Shown here: positions 16,826-24,985 of the stretch, in pieces
Position numbering within the stretch: the first letter of the stretch is position 1
Layout: every line of letters begins with the position of its first letter
Assembly: GCF_017310645.1 (NCBI RefSeq)
Contig: NZ_JAFLRH010000002.1
Location: 1-64,000 of the forward strand
Direction of reading: 5' to 3'
DNA length: 64,000 nt
Source of the DNA: Paradesulfitobacterium ferrireducens
Lineage (GTDB): Bacteria; Bacillota; Desulfitobacteriia; Desulfitobacteriales; Desulfitobacteriaceae
Notes under the pieces: generated by a model
The model's database searches: none
Seen by the model: only the letters and a program-made list of their open reading frames with translations
Told to the model about the DNA's origin: nothing
Translations under genes and position numbers: made by a program

Positions 16826-17473
16826 TTACCGTTCGTGTTCTGCAATTATTTTAACAAAATCGTCCGTACATTTACGCAGATGACTCTCGACCAGCATTCT
16901 AGCCTTATTGGCCTCTCGGTTTTTCATCATTTTAACAATTTCTCCATGTTCTTGAACAGAAATATCACATCTTGAGAAAACAAAATCGCCGCTTATAGAA
17001 AGATAAATCGTATTCTCATAAAAATTATTAGCAAGTTCTATTAGACGGGGCATCTTACTTAATTCAATAATTTTCATATGAAATCTTTTATTAGCTTCAG
17101 CATATTTTTCAGGCAGGCAAAGTTTCGAATCATTAATACCTGCTTCATAAATTTCTTCAATTTCGTCGATTTCGCTCTTGCTGGCATTCATCGTGGCCAT
17201 TTCTGCTGCAAACCCTTCCAATACAGCCCGCAGTAAAAAGTTTTCTCTTGCTTCATCCCGATTGGGGTATTTAAAAATACTCCCCACCTGAGGGATAATA
17301 TCAACGATCCCTTCCTGCTCCAACTTTTTTAAAGCGGCTGTGACAGGTGTACGGCTGATACCCAGTTTCTCAGAAAGTTGATAGGCAGAAAATTTATCCC
17401 CAGGTTTGATTTGCCCGCTCTGAAGCAAACCTTTTATTTTGTTATAGGCAAACTCATCTCGTCTAATAGTCAT
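16826..17473 (-). CDS. GntR-family regulator, FadR/FCD type
   Basis: The product is 215 residues. An N-terminal winged helix with 'YQLSEKLGISRTPVTAALKKLEQEG' (about 31-55) is joined to an all-helical FCD ligand-binding domain (about 85-205). FCD regulators commonly repress catabolic genes for organic acids until the substrate binds. It is the last gene of the aldolase-permease-regulator run on the minus strand, so it probably controls that run. A palindromic operator candidate lies in front of the aldolase gene (20093-20104). Confidence 0.9.
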   Translation of the reverse strand: MTIRRDEFAYNKIKGLLQSGQIKPGDKFSAYQLSEKLGISRTPVTAALKKLEQEGIVDIIPQVGSIFKYPNRDEARENFLLRAVLEGFAAEMATMNASKSEIDEIEEIYEAGINDSKLCLPEKYAEANKRFHMKIIELSKMPRLIELANNFYENTIYLSISGDFVFSRCDISVQEHGEIVKMMKNREANKARMLVESHLRKCTDDFVKIIAEHER

Positions 17474-17619
17474 AAGGTGTTAAATCCTCCATGGCAAACA
17501 TATGATAAAACCGTGTGCATTTTATTCACCTGGCTCTATATTGACATACACTGATGCAAGTTGGCAAGATTTCTAGGTGGATTTGTTTTCCGTTAAGGTT
17601 AGAAAGACATAGAAAGCGC

Positions 17620-17678
17620 AAAAAGGCCTGTCCCTCGGAATCATTCCAACAAGAATATTTCGAGGGCTAGGCCTTTTT
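17620..17678. terminator. Bidirectional intrinsic terminator
   Basis: AAAAAGGCCTGTCCCTCG (17620-17637) pairs with CGAGGGCTAGGCCTTTTT (17661-17678), with a one-base mismatch inside the stem. T-runs follow in both directions. On the minus strand it ends the permease message before the GntR gene. Confidence 0.85.
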
Positions 17679-17698
17679 ATATCACATAATGGCTGTCT

Positions 17699-18955
17699 TT
17701 ACCTGCTGATTTCACGATTTGTTTTTAAAGCAGCCACCATATTGCGGTAATCCGAGTTTTCCATCAGGAGGGAAATTACAGTTCCTCCGATAATGGCCCA
17801 AAATGGTGCTCCGATGTTCCATACAGTGATTTTGCTCATGCTAATCAGGAGGGCGAATAAAGCTCCTAGCCGAAAGTTCGCTCCAAATGCCTGAGCAAAG
17901 GTATTGACTAATACCGAAAACATGGCCACCCCGGCGAGAACATCAATGAAGGGGCCGGGCACTGCCTTAGTAAAAGTGATAGCGATCGGAGCAATTAATC
18001 CCATAACAAGCGACAGAATTCCCGCTATAAATGTTGCTGCATACCGGCCTTCTTTCGGCCCGACTTCCGCTCCCGCACAGATTGCTATACTCGGTCCGGC
18101 AATGACCGCGGTATGTCCCCCAAAAAAGGAGTTGAAAATTGTGCCCAACCCGCTGATGGCTACAAAAGCATTTGTGGGTGGAGTGTAACCCTGGGATGAC
18201 AGTATTCCCAAGGCTTGGACATTACCGAAGCCTATTGACAAGATGGCTAACGGTATGGCTAATTCCATGATGGTTCGCAGATTAAAAGTCGGTGCTACAA
18301 ATGTCAGGGACGAAAGCCGAAACGATATATCTCCGACATTAACATTTTTCGTCATAACGGCAATGATAAAGCCGATAACTAAAGCGCCAAGAACAGGCGG
18401 AAATTTTTTGGCCAAAGCAGGATAAATACTTAAGAGCAAAAAAGCAATTAATGTTGAACCGGCAACGACCGGTGCTTTAGGGAGAGCGGTAATGGTGGCT
18501 ATGCCATAACTCACCAAAGTCCCTGCGATCATGCCCTGAATAATCGGCATGGGCACGTATCTTATGGCTATTTTAAACAATCCGGAAATCCCGATGAGCA
18601 AAACAATAATTCCGGCTAGTAAAACTGCGCCGATAACATCACTAAAAGGATAACGCGTAAGGGCACTTCCGATTAGAACAACAGCAGGAATGGAAAAAGC
18701 AACGTAAATCGGTTGACGATAATAAAGCGACATTAAAAGGGTAAGCAGCCCACCCATTAAAAACACGACAGCCAGCCACGATATCGCGATATTGTTAGGA
18801 AGTTTGGCCTCAGAAGCTGCTTTGAGTAAAATAAAAATGGGACCCTCGCCAAACAAAACAGCGGTTATCGCAACACCAATCGTGGATGTGGTAATAAACT
18901 TTGGCAATTGGCTAAATGAAGAACTGATCCCTTCACCTTTTTCCAGTTTCAACAA
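17699..18955 (-). CDS. BenE-family benzoate/H+ symporter-like permease
   Basis: The product is 418 residues with about twelve hydrophobic segments. The region 'FFGGHTAVIAGPSIAIC' matches the conserved intramembrane motif of BenE-type carriers. It probably imports an aromatic or similar organic acid by proton symport. Its start is TTG at 18955 or 18952, behind AAAGGGG. It lies between a hydratase-aldolase gene and a GntR gene on the same strand, so the imported compound is probably the aldolase substrate or its precursor. Confidence 0.85.
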   Translation of the reverse strand: MLKLEKGEGISSSFSQLPKFITTSTIGVAITAVLFGEGPIFILLKAASEAKLPNNIAISWLAVVFLMGGLLTLLMSLYYRQPIYVAFSIPAVVLIGSALTRYPFSDVIGAVLLAGIIVLLIGISGLFKIAIRYVPMPIIQGMIAGTLVSYGIATITALPKAPVVAGSTLIAFLLLSIYPALAKKFPPVLGALVIGFIIAVMTKNVNVGDISFRLSSLTFVAPTFNLRTIMELAIPLAILSIGFGNVQALGILSSQGYTPPTNAFVAISGLGTIFNSFFGGHTAVIAGPSIAICAGAEVGPKEGRYAATFIAGILSLVMGLIAPIAITFTKAVPGPFIDVLAGVAMFSVLVNTFAQAFGANFRLGALFALLISMSKITVWNIGAPFWAIIGGTVISLLMENSDYRNMVAALKTNREISR

Positions 18956-19009
18956 TGGAATAATCCCCTTTCCGCATGCGCAAAATTGAATTGAATATTA
19001 TTCTGGGGA

Positions 19010-19055
19010 AAGCGCAATAGGTTTTTCGATTCATATGGCGTCTCCTATTGCGCTT
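19010..19055. promoter_or_regulatory. 12-bp perfect inverted repeat between aldolase and permease genes
   Basis: AAGCGCAATAGG (19010-19021) and CCTATTGCGCTT (19044-19055) are exact inverted repeats around a 22-base loop. There is no strong T-run, so partial termination or an mRNA-stabilising hairpin between two co-transcribed genes is more likely than full termination. Confidence 0.65.
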
Positions 19056-19096
19056 AATTTAACTGCAATTTAAGGTTTTTACGAATTCGATCCCTA

Positions 19097-20065
19097 TTAT
19101 GAATATTTCCTTTGAATTTCTGCCCATCTTCGCCCGGCTTCTTTTGCTCCGGTAAGGTATTCTTCAGGAATATGATGATAGGGTGGCCGTGCTGGACCGG
19201 CGTTAACAAGCCCTGCGGCACTCATTCTTGCTTTTTCTAAAGGAATATTATAAAGCGAGAAGATTTTAAAACTTCCTTGAGGGAAAAGGGTTTGATAGGT
19301 AAATCGAATGTCTTTGGTAATTTCTTGAGCAAAGGCATCGTCATTGCTTTCAATGGCCTTTTTCAAGGCGCTAAGCGGTGCCATTCCGCAATTGCCGCTT
19401 CCCGTCCAGCATGCCGGAGCTTTAGCCCCCGCCATTTTTTTTGCCTCATGCCAATCAGCATCCATTGGCAAGATCCGGATATTATCTCCGCACGCTTCAA
19501 TGTCAGCAAGATATTGGGGACCAATGCCAATATACTTTGAAGCGATAATATTGGGAATTTGGGCCAGCTTGGCATAGACGGAGGTGGATAGTTTGCCTTT
19601 AAAAGCCTCAGGATTATCATAAACAATAATTGGAGCTTCAGGAATAGCCTCGGCTATATCCTGATAGTAACCGACAATCGTATCATCATCACATTCGCAC
19701 CACATAGGTCTGCCTAGGAATAGCCCTGTAGCCTTCATGCTCATAAAGGCTTTAGCCCGCCGAATGGTGTCTCTCGTGTTTAATGTTGTAGCCCCAATGA
19801 AAACCGGAACCCTTCCCTTAACGGTCTCAATCACCTTCCTAGCAAAGTTAAAATGTTCTTCCTCCGTTAGCGTCGCTCCCTCACCAAAAGTTCCGTTGGT
19901 TAAAATTGCATCAACTCCGTTTTCAATGAGCATGTTTACCAGTTTTACGGTTTCCTCATAATTAATCGTGTCCATCGCGTCATGACTTGAGGCGTTTTGA
20001 GTAGCTGGCGTGGGAATGATGTTGTAGATACCTGAGACATCTTGAGCCGTGAATTTCAAGCTCAT
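19097..20065 (-). CDS. DapA-superfamily hydratase-aldolase (trans-o-hydroxybenzylidenepyruvate/carboxybenzalpyruvate aldolase-like)
   Basis: The product is 322 residues, a TIM barrel of the class I pyruvate aldolase group. 'TNGTFGEGATLTEEEH', 'GATTLNTRDTI', 'LGRPMWCECDDDT' and 'VYDNPEAFK' resemble aromatic-degradation hydratase-aldolases (NahE/PhdJ type) more than DapA. The Schiff-base lysine should be the K in 'IIASKYIGIG'. Such enzymes split an unsaturated aromatic alpha-keto acid into an aldehyde and pyruvate. The next gene is a BenE-type importer, which fits an aromatic or other unsaturated acid substrate. ATG 20065 lies behind a G-run (AAAAGGGGGGG). The exact substrate is inferred, not shown. 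Confidence 0.8.
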   Translation of the reverse strand: MSLKFTAQDVSGIYNIIPTPATQNASSHDAMDTINYEETVKLVNMLIENGVDAILTNGTFGEGATLTEEEHFNFARKVIETVKGRVPVFIGATTLNTRDTIRRAKAFMSMKATGLFLGRPMWCECDDDTIVGYYQDIAEAIPEAPIIVYDNPEAFKGKLSTSVYAKLAQIPNIIASKYIGIGPQYLADIEACGDNIRILPMDADWHEAKKMAGAKAPACWTGSGNCGMAPLSALKKAIESNDDAFAQEITKDIRFTYQTLFPQGSFKIFSLYNIPLEKARMSAAGLVNAGPARPPYHHIPEEYLTGAKEAGRRWAEIQRKYS

Positions 20066-20092
20066 TTGAACCCCCCCCTTTTAACTTATTAG

Positions 20093-20140
20093 CATGCTAG
20101 CATGTGAGTAAAGTGTAAAGCTTTTTGGGCGATTTGTCAA
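20093..20140 (-). promoter_or_regulatory. Sigma-A promoter with palindromic operator for the aldolase-permease operon
   Basis: On the minus strand TTGACA (20140-20135) and TACACT (20117-20112) are 17 bases apart. Directly downstream, at the expected transcription start, lies the 12-bp palindrome CATGCTAGCATG (20093-20104). A repressor bound there would block initiation; the operon's GntR protein is the likely one. Confidence 0.6.
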
Positions 20141-20382
20141 TAATGCAGTTTTTTACGATGAAGTGCCGGTTGAAGAGCTGGAAAATAGAGAACGGCCCGC
20201 AGCTCGGGCCGGAAAATCCCTGACACGGATGGTATGCCAATCGCGGAACAAGGGTCATATCTACTTCTAGCAACCAAATATTTATAAAAATATGCTGGCT
20301 TTATAAAAAATTGGTTATTTTTAATTCTGCCAGGGCTACAACTTAGCCCTGGCAGTTTTCATCCAGTAAGGTAAAACGCCCA
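20141..20382. other. Gap between sigma-54 regulator and aldolase genes with a strong hairpin
   Basis: CTGCCAGGGCTA (20327-20338) pairs exactly with TAGCCCTGGCAG (20344-20355), followed on the plus strand by TTTTC. It lies just past the end of the minus-strand sigma-54 regulator gene and probably ends or stabilises its message, although the T-run is on the other strand. The rest shows no gene. Confidence 0.6.
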
Positions 20383-21852
20383 TCATTTTTTTCTTTTTTC
20401 CCTTATATTGATGTGGATATTATGCTCCTTGAGTTTTCTGCTTACAGTAGGGTGAGTCGTACCCAGTATCTCGGCCAGCTTGCGCAGGCTTTGTGTCTGA
20501 CCCAGAGCCATATGCAAAAGTTGACGTTCTGCTTCTTTATACGCTTCGGGGAAAGGCATTAATTTATTGACATGGAGGGGATCAATGAAATGGGGTAATT
20601 TAATCCCGATGGCCATGTAAATATCTTTTTCAGTTATCTGGTCATTCTCTGCTAAGATAACAACCCTTTCTACTACATTTTCCAGTTCCCGTACATTTCC
20701 CGGCCAGTCATAGTTAATCAGGGCGGGCTGGGCCTGACTCGTAAGTTTCTTATTCGTTTTATATTTACTGTTGTATTTTTCCAAAAAAGAAAGTGTCAAA
20801 GGGACAATGTCATCGTATCTTTCACGGAGAGGCGGGATATAAATAGGGAGGACATTTAGTCTGTAAAAGAGGTCTTTCCGGAAAGATTTGTCCATAATTT
20901 TTTGGCTGAGGTCAGCATTGGTGGCTGCAATAATTCTTACATCGATTGTGCTCTCCTTGGTGCCGCCTACTCTAAAAAAATAGCCCTCCTGGAGAAACTG
21001 GAGGAGTTTCGCCTGGATATTCCATGGGATTTCCCCCACCTCATCGAGTAATAATGTTCCTCCATTGGCCACCTCAATCAGTCCCGGTTTTCCCTTCCGT
21101 TTGGCTCCTGTAAAAGCTCCTTCCTCATACCCGAAAAGCTCACTTTCAAAGAGACTTTCAGGGATAGCGGAACAGTTAACCTGAATAAAGGGACTTCCCT
21201 TCCGTGAACTCGCTGTATGGATATAGTTGGCAATAACGTTTTTACCTGTACCGCTTTCCCCGGTAAGAAGAACATTGGCATTTACCGAGGCCGCCCTAAT
21301 GGCTCTTTCTAACACTTCACTCATAGCTTGGCTTTTGGCTATTAGGGAATCTAAAAAGCTGGTACGTGCCCTTAATTCCTGTACTTCAACTTCATATTGG
21401 GTAGACATTCGCTTGTAATTCAAGCTTTCTTCTTTTAAACGGTTAATATCGGTTACATCTCTTATATTGTCGATAATCATTAATATCTCGCCATTTTCGT
21501 CCAAGAGAGGGCTGGCAGTGATTAAGACGCTTTTGCCATGCTTAGTATTTTCCAGCGACGAAGCATGTTTTTTAGTTTTAAGAACTTCTATGGAAGGAGC
21601 ACCATTCCTGATAATTCCTGCATCCATTAATTCCCGAAGGTCTTTACCAATTATTTCTTCTTTTTTTAAACCCAAAATGTTTTCATAATTCTTATTTATA
21701 TAGATAATCCGGGGCTTATTGTCAAGAAGGGCGATAGCATCGTATTGAGTATCTAATAAGGCAGCAAAAAAAGCGGCCCCTTCAGGGCTTACTTTTCCGG
21801 ATAGACCTACATCTTTCAAAGCCCACATCAATTCCCCGGCACGGTATTGCAT
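20383..21852 (-). CDS. Sigma-54-dependent activator with N-terminal PAS domain
   Basis: The product is 489 residues. A PAS domain (about 25-140, 'YINKNYENILGLKKEEIIGK') precedes an AAA+ sigma-54 interaction domain with Walker A 'GESGTGKN', the sigma-54 contact loop 'GAFTGA' and Walker B 'GGTLLLDEVGEI', and a TyrR/Fis-like HTH at the end ('RKLAEILGTTHPTVSRKLKE'). There is no receiver domain, so the signal is probably a small molecule bound by PAS. It is transcribed away from the aldolase-MFS pair at 22193, which has a consensus sigma-54 promoter and is its most likely target. Confidence 0.93.
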   Translation of the reverse strand: MQYRAGELMWALKDVGLSGKVSPEGAAFFAALLDTQYDAIALLDNKPRIIYINKNYENILGLKKEEIIGKDLRELMDAGIIRNGAPSIEVLKTKKHASSLENTKHGKSVLITASPLLDENGEILMIIDNIRDVTDINRLKEESLNYKRMSTQYEVEVQELRARTSFLDSLIAKSQAMSEVLERAIRAASVNANVLLTGESGTGKNVIANYIHTASSRKGSPFIQVNCSAIPESLFESELFGYEEGAFTGAKRKGKPGLIEVANGGTLLLDEVGEIPWNIQAKLLQFLQEGYFFRVGGTKESTIDVRIIAATNADLSQKIMDKSFRKDLFYRLNVLPIYIPPLRERYDDIVPLTLSFLEKYNSKYKTNKKLTSQAQPALINYDWPGNVRELENVVERVVILAENDQITEKDIYMAIGIKLPHFIDPLHVNKLMPFPEAYKEAERQLLHMALGQTQSLRKLAEILGTTHPTVSRKLKEHNIHINIREKRKK

Positions 21853-22192
21853 AGTTTCACGTCCTTTTCTATTTTTAAGATATATCCCGGTAAATATTTT
21901 ACCAGGGATATATCATACTTGGTTTATTGATAACCAGTGCGGAATTACCTTGAATAATAGCTGTTCCCCATAATGATAAGTATAAATCATAAAAATCTAT
22001 TGGTAAATAATATTCCATTAGAAGCTGCGGGATTTAAGAAATACCTCCATCAAGCTGCGTTAAGATTTTTGGCGCTTTGGCACAATTCTTGCACTATTTT
22101 GATATGGCCGGCGAGTTTAACTTACGAAAGGGTGAAATGAGAAAAAGGCAATAATCCCTATATTCATTAAACTCATGAAAGGAGCTATAACA
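21853..22192 (+). promoter_or_regulatory. Divergent control region with consensus sigma-54 promoter (22078-22093)
   Basis: TGGCAC-AATTC-TTGCA (22078-22093) matches the -24/-12 sigma-54 consensus with correct spacing, about 100 bases before the start codon at 22193. The upstream 200 bases are AT-rich and should hold the activator sites; I could not pick a confident one. No gene is present. Confidence 0.85.
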
Positions 22193-23212
22193 ATGTTCAA
22201 GAACACAAATATGGACAGACTTTATGTAGCCTTAGTTACCCCTTATAAAGACGGGAGTTATGAGATTGATGAACAAGCTTTGCGCAACCTACTCCGTTAC
22301 TTCATGCAAGATAAGTTTGTAGAGGCTGGGGGCGGCATGATCATAAACCCGGAAGCGGGTGAATTATTTTATCTTACCCGTGAAGAAAAACTTAGAAATG
22401 TCCAGATCGCCGTAGAAGAATGTAAGGGGAAGGTACCCATTTTTGCCGGTGCACTGGCTTTAACTACCGAAGAGACGGTTCAGGTGGCAGTTGATGCAAA
22501 GAATGCAGGAGTGGATGGGATCTTTGTAATCCCTCCCATGGGTTCAATGGATATCACAACTTCTTGGAATTCAGATAAATATCCTGAAGTATGGATTGAT
22601 TTGGTAAAAGCTATTGCGGCAGAAGTCAATCTACCGATGATTACCCATCCAGTTGGTGCTCCTTCTGCTGCATATGGGATCGGGATAAGCCGGGATGTTA
22701 CCTTACAAATGATTGCCGAGATTCCCAATATTGTCGGATGGAAAATGACCTATAGTTACGAAGGCTTCAAAACCATCGCTAAGACCCTACGTAACCTGGA
22801 ACAGGAGTCCAGTCGGCATGTTGGAATCTTGGGTGCAACGGCGAATCTGTTTCACGAAGTGCTGCTGAATGAAAAATTTGATGGTACGGTCACTGGATCG
22901 TTCAACTATGCCATGGAACCGATGATTGATCATATTGCAGCCTGGAAAAGAGGCGATCTGGCTCTGGCAAAAAAAATCTGGAATTTGGGCCTCTCCGATT
23001 TGCATGCATATATCTATTCAGAATGGTCCCGACTTCATGTACGGTATAAGATTGCTACCTGGCTAAGAGGTTTGGTTCCCCATCCTTTTATGCGTCCGCC
23101 CATGCCCAAACCGAAGAAAGAAGAAATCCTCGCCATCAAGGATCTTCTTCGTGTCACGGGTGTAAGCATAATTACCGAACAACAGGTGGAAAAAGTATTA
23201 AGTGAATTATAA
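22193..23212 (+). CDS. Dihydrodipicolinate synthase/N-acetylneuraminate lyase-family aldolase
   Basis: The product is 339 residues, another class I aldolase TIM barrel: 'VALVTPYKDGSYEID', 'GGGMIINPEAGEL' in place of the usual GTTGE loop, 'GALALTTEETVQ' and 'NIVGWKMTYSYEGF', where the K of 'GWKM' should form the Schiff base. The unusual C-terminus ('PHPFMRPPMPKPKK') extends past the family's usual 290-300 residues. Start 22193 is chosen because AAGGAG (22178-22183) is 9-10 bases upstream; ATG 22175 contains that site. It is transcribed from the sigma-54 promoter and followed by an organic-acid transporter. The substrate is probably a 2-keto-acid-forming compound, unspecified. Confidence 0.85.
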   Translation: MFKNTNMDRLYVALVTPYKDGSYEIDEQALRNLLRYFMQDKFVEAGGGMIINPEAGELFYLTREEKLRNVQIAVEECKGKVPIFAGALALTTEETVQVAVDAKNAGVDGIFVIPPMGSMDITTSWNSDKYPEVWIDLVKAIAAEVNLPMITHPVGAPSAAYGIGISRDVTLQMIAEIPNIVGWKMTYSYEGFKTIAKTLRNLEQESSRHVGILGATANLFHEVLLNEKFDGTVTGSFNYAMEPMIDHIAAWKRGDLALAKKIWNLGLSDLHAYIYSEWSRLHVRYKIATWLRGLVPHPFMRPPMPKPKKEEILAIKDLLRVTGVSIITEQQVEKVLSEL

Positions 23213-23221
23213 ATCTTAAGT

Positions 23222-23275
23222 CGACTCTTGGCAGAAAGCAGCACGGTCTATACCCGTACTGCTTTCAGGAGTCGC
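23222..23275. promoter_or_regulatory. Long imperfect hairpin between aldolase and MFS genes
   Basis: An inner stem AAAGCAG/CTGCTTT with ACGG/CCGT is enclosed by an outer pair CGACTC/GAGTCG. No T-run follows, so it may be a processing or stabilising hairpin within the message. Confidence 0.5.
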
Positions 23276-23323
23276 TTCGGACAACCTACTAATAAGATTA
23301 TTATTTGTTAGGAGGATAGCAAG

Positions 23324-24691
23324 ATGTCAATTGAGATTAATACCTCCCGTCAACAAAACATCATTGCACGACTGGAACGACTCCCCTATTCTTTTTGGCA
23401 CGTGAAAATGCGACTAATTGTAGGTATAGCCACTTTCTTTGATGCCTTCGATGCTGTTTCAATAGCATATATTCTGCCAGTAATAGCACCCCTTTGGAAT
23501 ATATCGCCAACACAAACCGGTTTATTAATCTCTATCAGTTATGTTGGTCAGCTACTAGGCGCTGTTTTCTTTGGCTGGTACGCAGAAAGGTCCGGCCGAA
23601 CGAGGGCACTATTCTGGTCTATTGCCATCATGGGCGGTATGTCGTTCTTATGTGCCACAGCCTGGAGCTTAAACTCCTTACTCCTTTTCCGTTTCATTCA
23701 AGGATTTGGCTTAGGTGGGGAAGTGCCCATTGCAGCCGCCTATATTAATGAAGTTGCCAAGGCCCATGGGCGTGGCAAGTTTATCTTACTATATGAATTG
23801 GTTTTTGTAGTGGGTCTTGTTTTGGCAGCACTGCTCGGTTATTGGGTTGTACCTCATTTGGGCTGGCACTATATGTTCCTGATTGGCGGAATCCCCGCAA
23901 TTATCATCCCTTTGTTTATCAAAAATCTTCCCGAATCCCCGCGCTGGCTGGCCTCTAAGATGCGTTTGGATGAAGCAGAAAAAGCTGTGGAAAAGATCGA
24001 ATCCAATGTCAGTAATAACGGCCAAATCGCCCTGCCCCCACTGGAGAATTCAGGTATCAAGGTTGCCGAAAAAAGTACCAATTGGCGGGAACTTTTCCAG
24101 GGGATCTATCTTCGGCGCACCCTTACCGTGTGGGTAATCTGGTTCAGCGCTTATTTTATCACCTATGGCTTGACTACGTGGCTTCCGAGTTTATATTCAC
24201 GAGTTTATAAGTTGCCTTTGGAGCAATCCTTGCTATTCAGCCTTATCACAAACATCGCCGGCCTAGCCGGAGCATTTGGTTGTGCGATGCTAGTAGACAT
24301 AGTGGGAAGGAAAGCCTGGTTCACCGGGGCATTTCTAGGAGGCTCCTTATTCATGTTTCTTTTGTGGAATAGTGGAGCAGGCACTCCTTATCTCGTTTTA
24401 ATTTATGCTTCACTCAGTTATACTTTTATCGCTTCTATCTCTTTAGCGCTGTATTTGTATAGCCCCGAAATATATCCCACCAGGATGAGGGCTCTCGGCA
24501 GCAGTATTGGTAGCGCCTGGCTCCGGGTCGCCTCGGCATTGGGACCATATATAACGGGAATGGTGGTGGCCGGATACTCTATCTCTCTCGTCTTTATTAT
24601 ATTTGCAGTCGTTGCACTAATCGGTGCCATAATCACCGGTATCTTTGCCATTGAAACCAAGGGCAAAATTTTGGAGGAAATTTCCCCTTGA
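23324..24691 (+). CDS. MFS transporter, aromatic acid:H+ symporter-like
   Basis: The product is 455 residues with twelve predicted helices. 'FFDAFDAVSIAYILPVI' in helix 1 carries the acidic D-x-x-D typical of the AAHS group, and 'GWYAERSGRTRALFW' is the loop 2-3 MFS signature. 'PESPRWLASKMRLDEAEKAV' in the central loop is shared with sugar/acid carriers. It is encoded behind the sigma-54-controlled aldolase, so it probably imports that enzyme's substrate. AGGAGG precedes ATG 23324. Confidence 0.9.
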   Translation: MSIEINTSRQQNIIARLERLPYSFWHVKMRLIVGIATFFDAFDAVSIAYILPVIAPLWNISPTQTGLLISISYVGQLLGAVFFGWYAERSGRTRALFWSIAIMGGMSFLCATAWSLNSLLLFRFIQGFGLGGEVPIAAAYINEVAKAHGRGKFILLYELVFVVGLVLAALLGYWVVPHLGWHYMFLIGGIPAIIIPLFIKNLPESPRWLASKMRLDEAEKAVEKIESNVSNNGQIALPPLENSGIKVAEKSTNWRELFQGIYLRRTLTVWVIWFSAYFITYGLTTWLPSLYSRVYKLPLEQSLLFSLITNIAGLAGAFGCAMLVDIVGRKAWFTGAFLGGSLFMFLLWNSGAGTPYLVLIYASLSYTFIASISLALYLYSPEIYPTRMRALGSSIGSAWLRVASALGPYITGMVVAGYSISLVFIIFAVVALIGAIITGIFAIETKGKILEEISP

Positions 24692-24985
24692 GTTACAAAG
24701 GCAAAATGCTGTCTTCTTCACATTATAATAATTTATGATTCCCATGTACCCCCACTTTGTAGAATTAGAGATTAGTAAAGCAGGCTGAAGCAGTACTACT
24801 TTTTTCATCAGGTAAGAACCACTATGCATATGCATAGAAGAGAAGCTAGCTAGTTCTTCAGTATTGACTTTAGCCTGTTTCCACTGAAAAAGTATACTCA
24901 ATAAGATAGATTCTCTGGGATGGTATGCACTTTAGCATGAAAGTGAATGCTTTTCTAATTAAATCTCACGAGGAGGAAGTAATAT

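Noticed and set aside
24617-24901. 94-codon minus-strand frame upstream of the SCP2-TudS gene, which I considered as an insertion-sequence remnant
   Set aside because: No inverted repeats, transposase motifs or target duplication could be seen; left unannotated.
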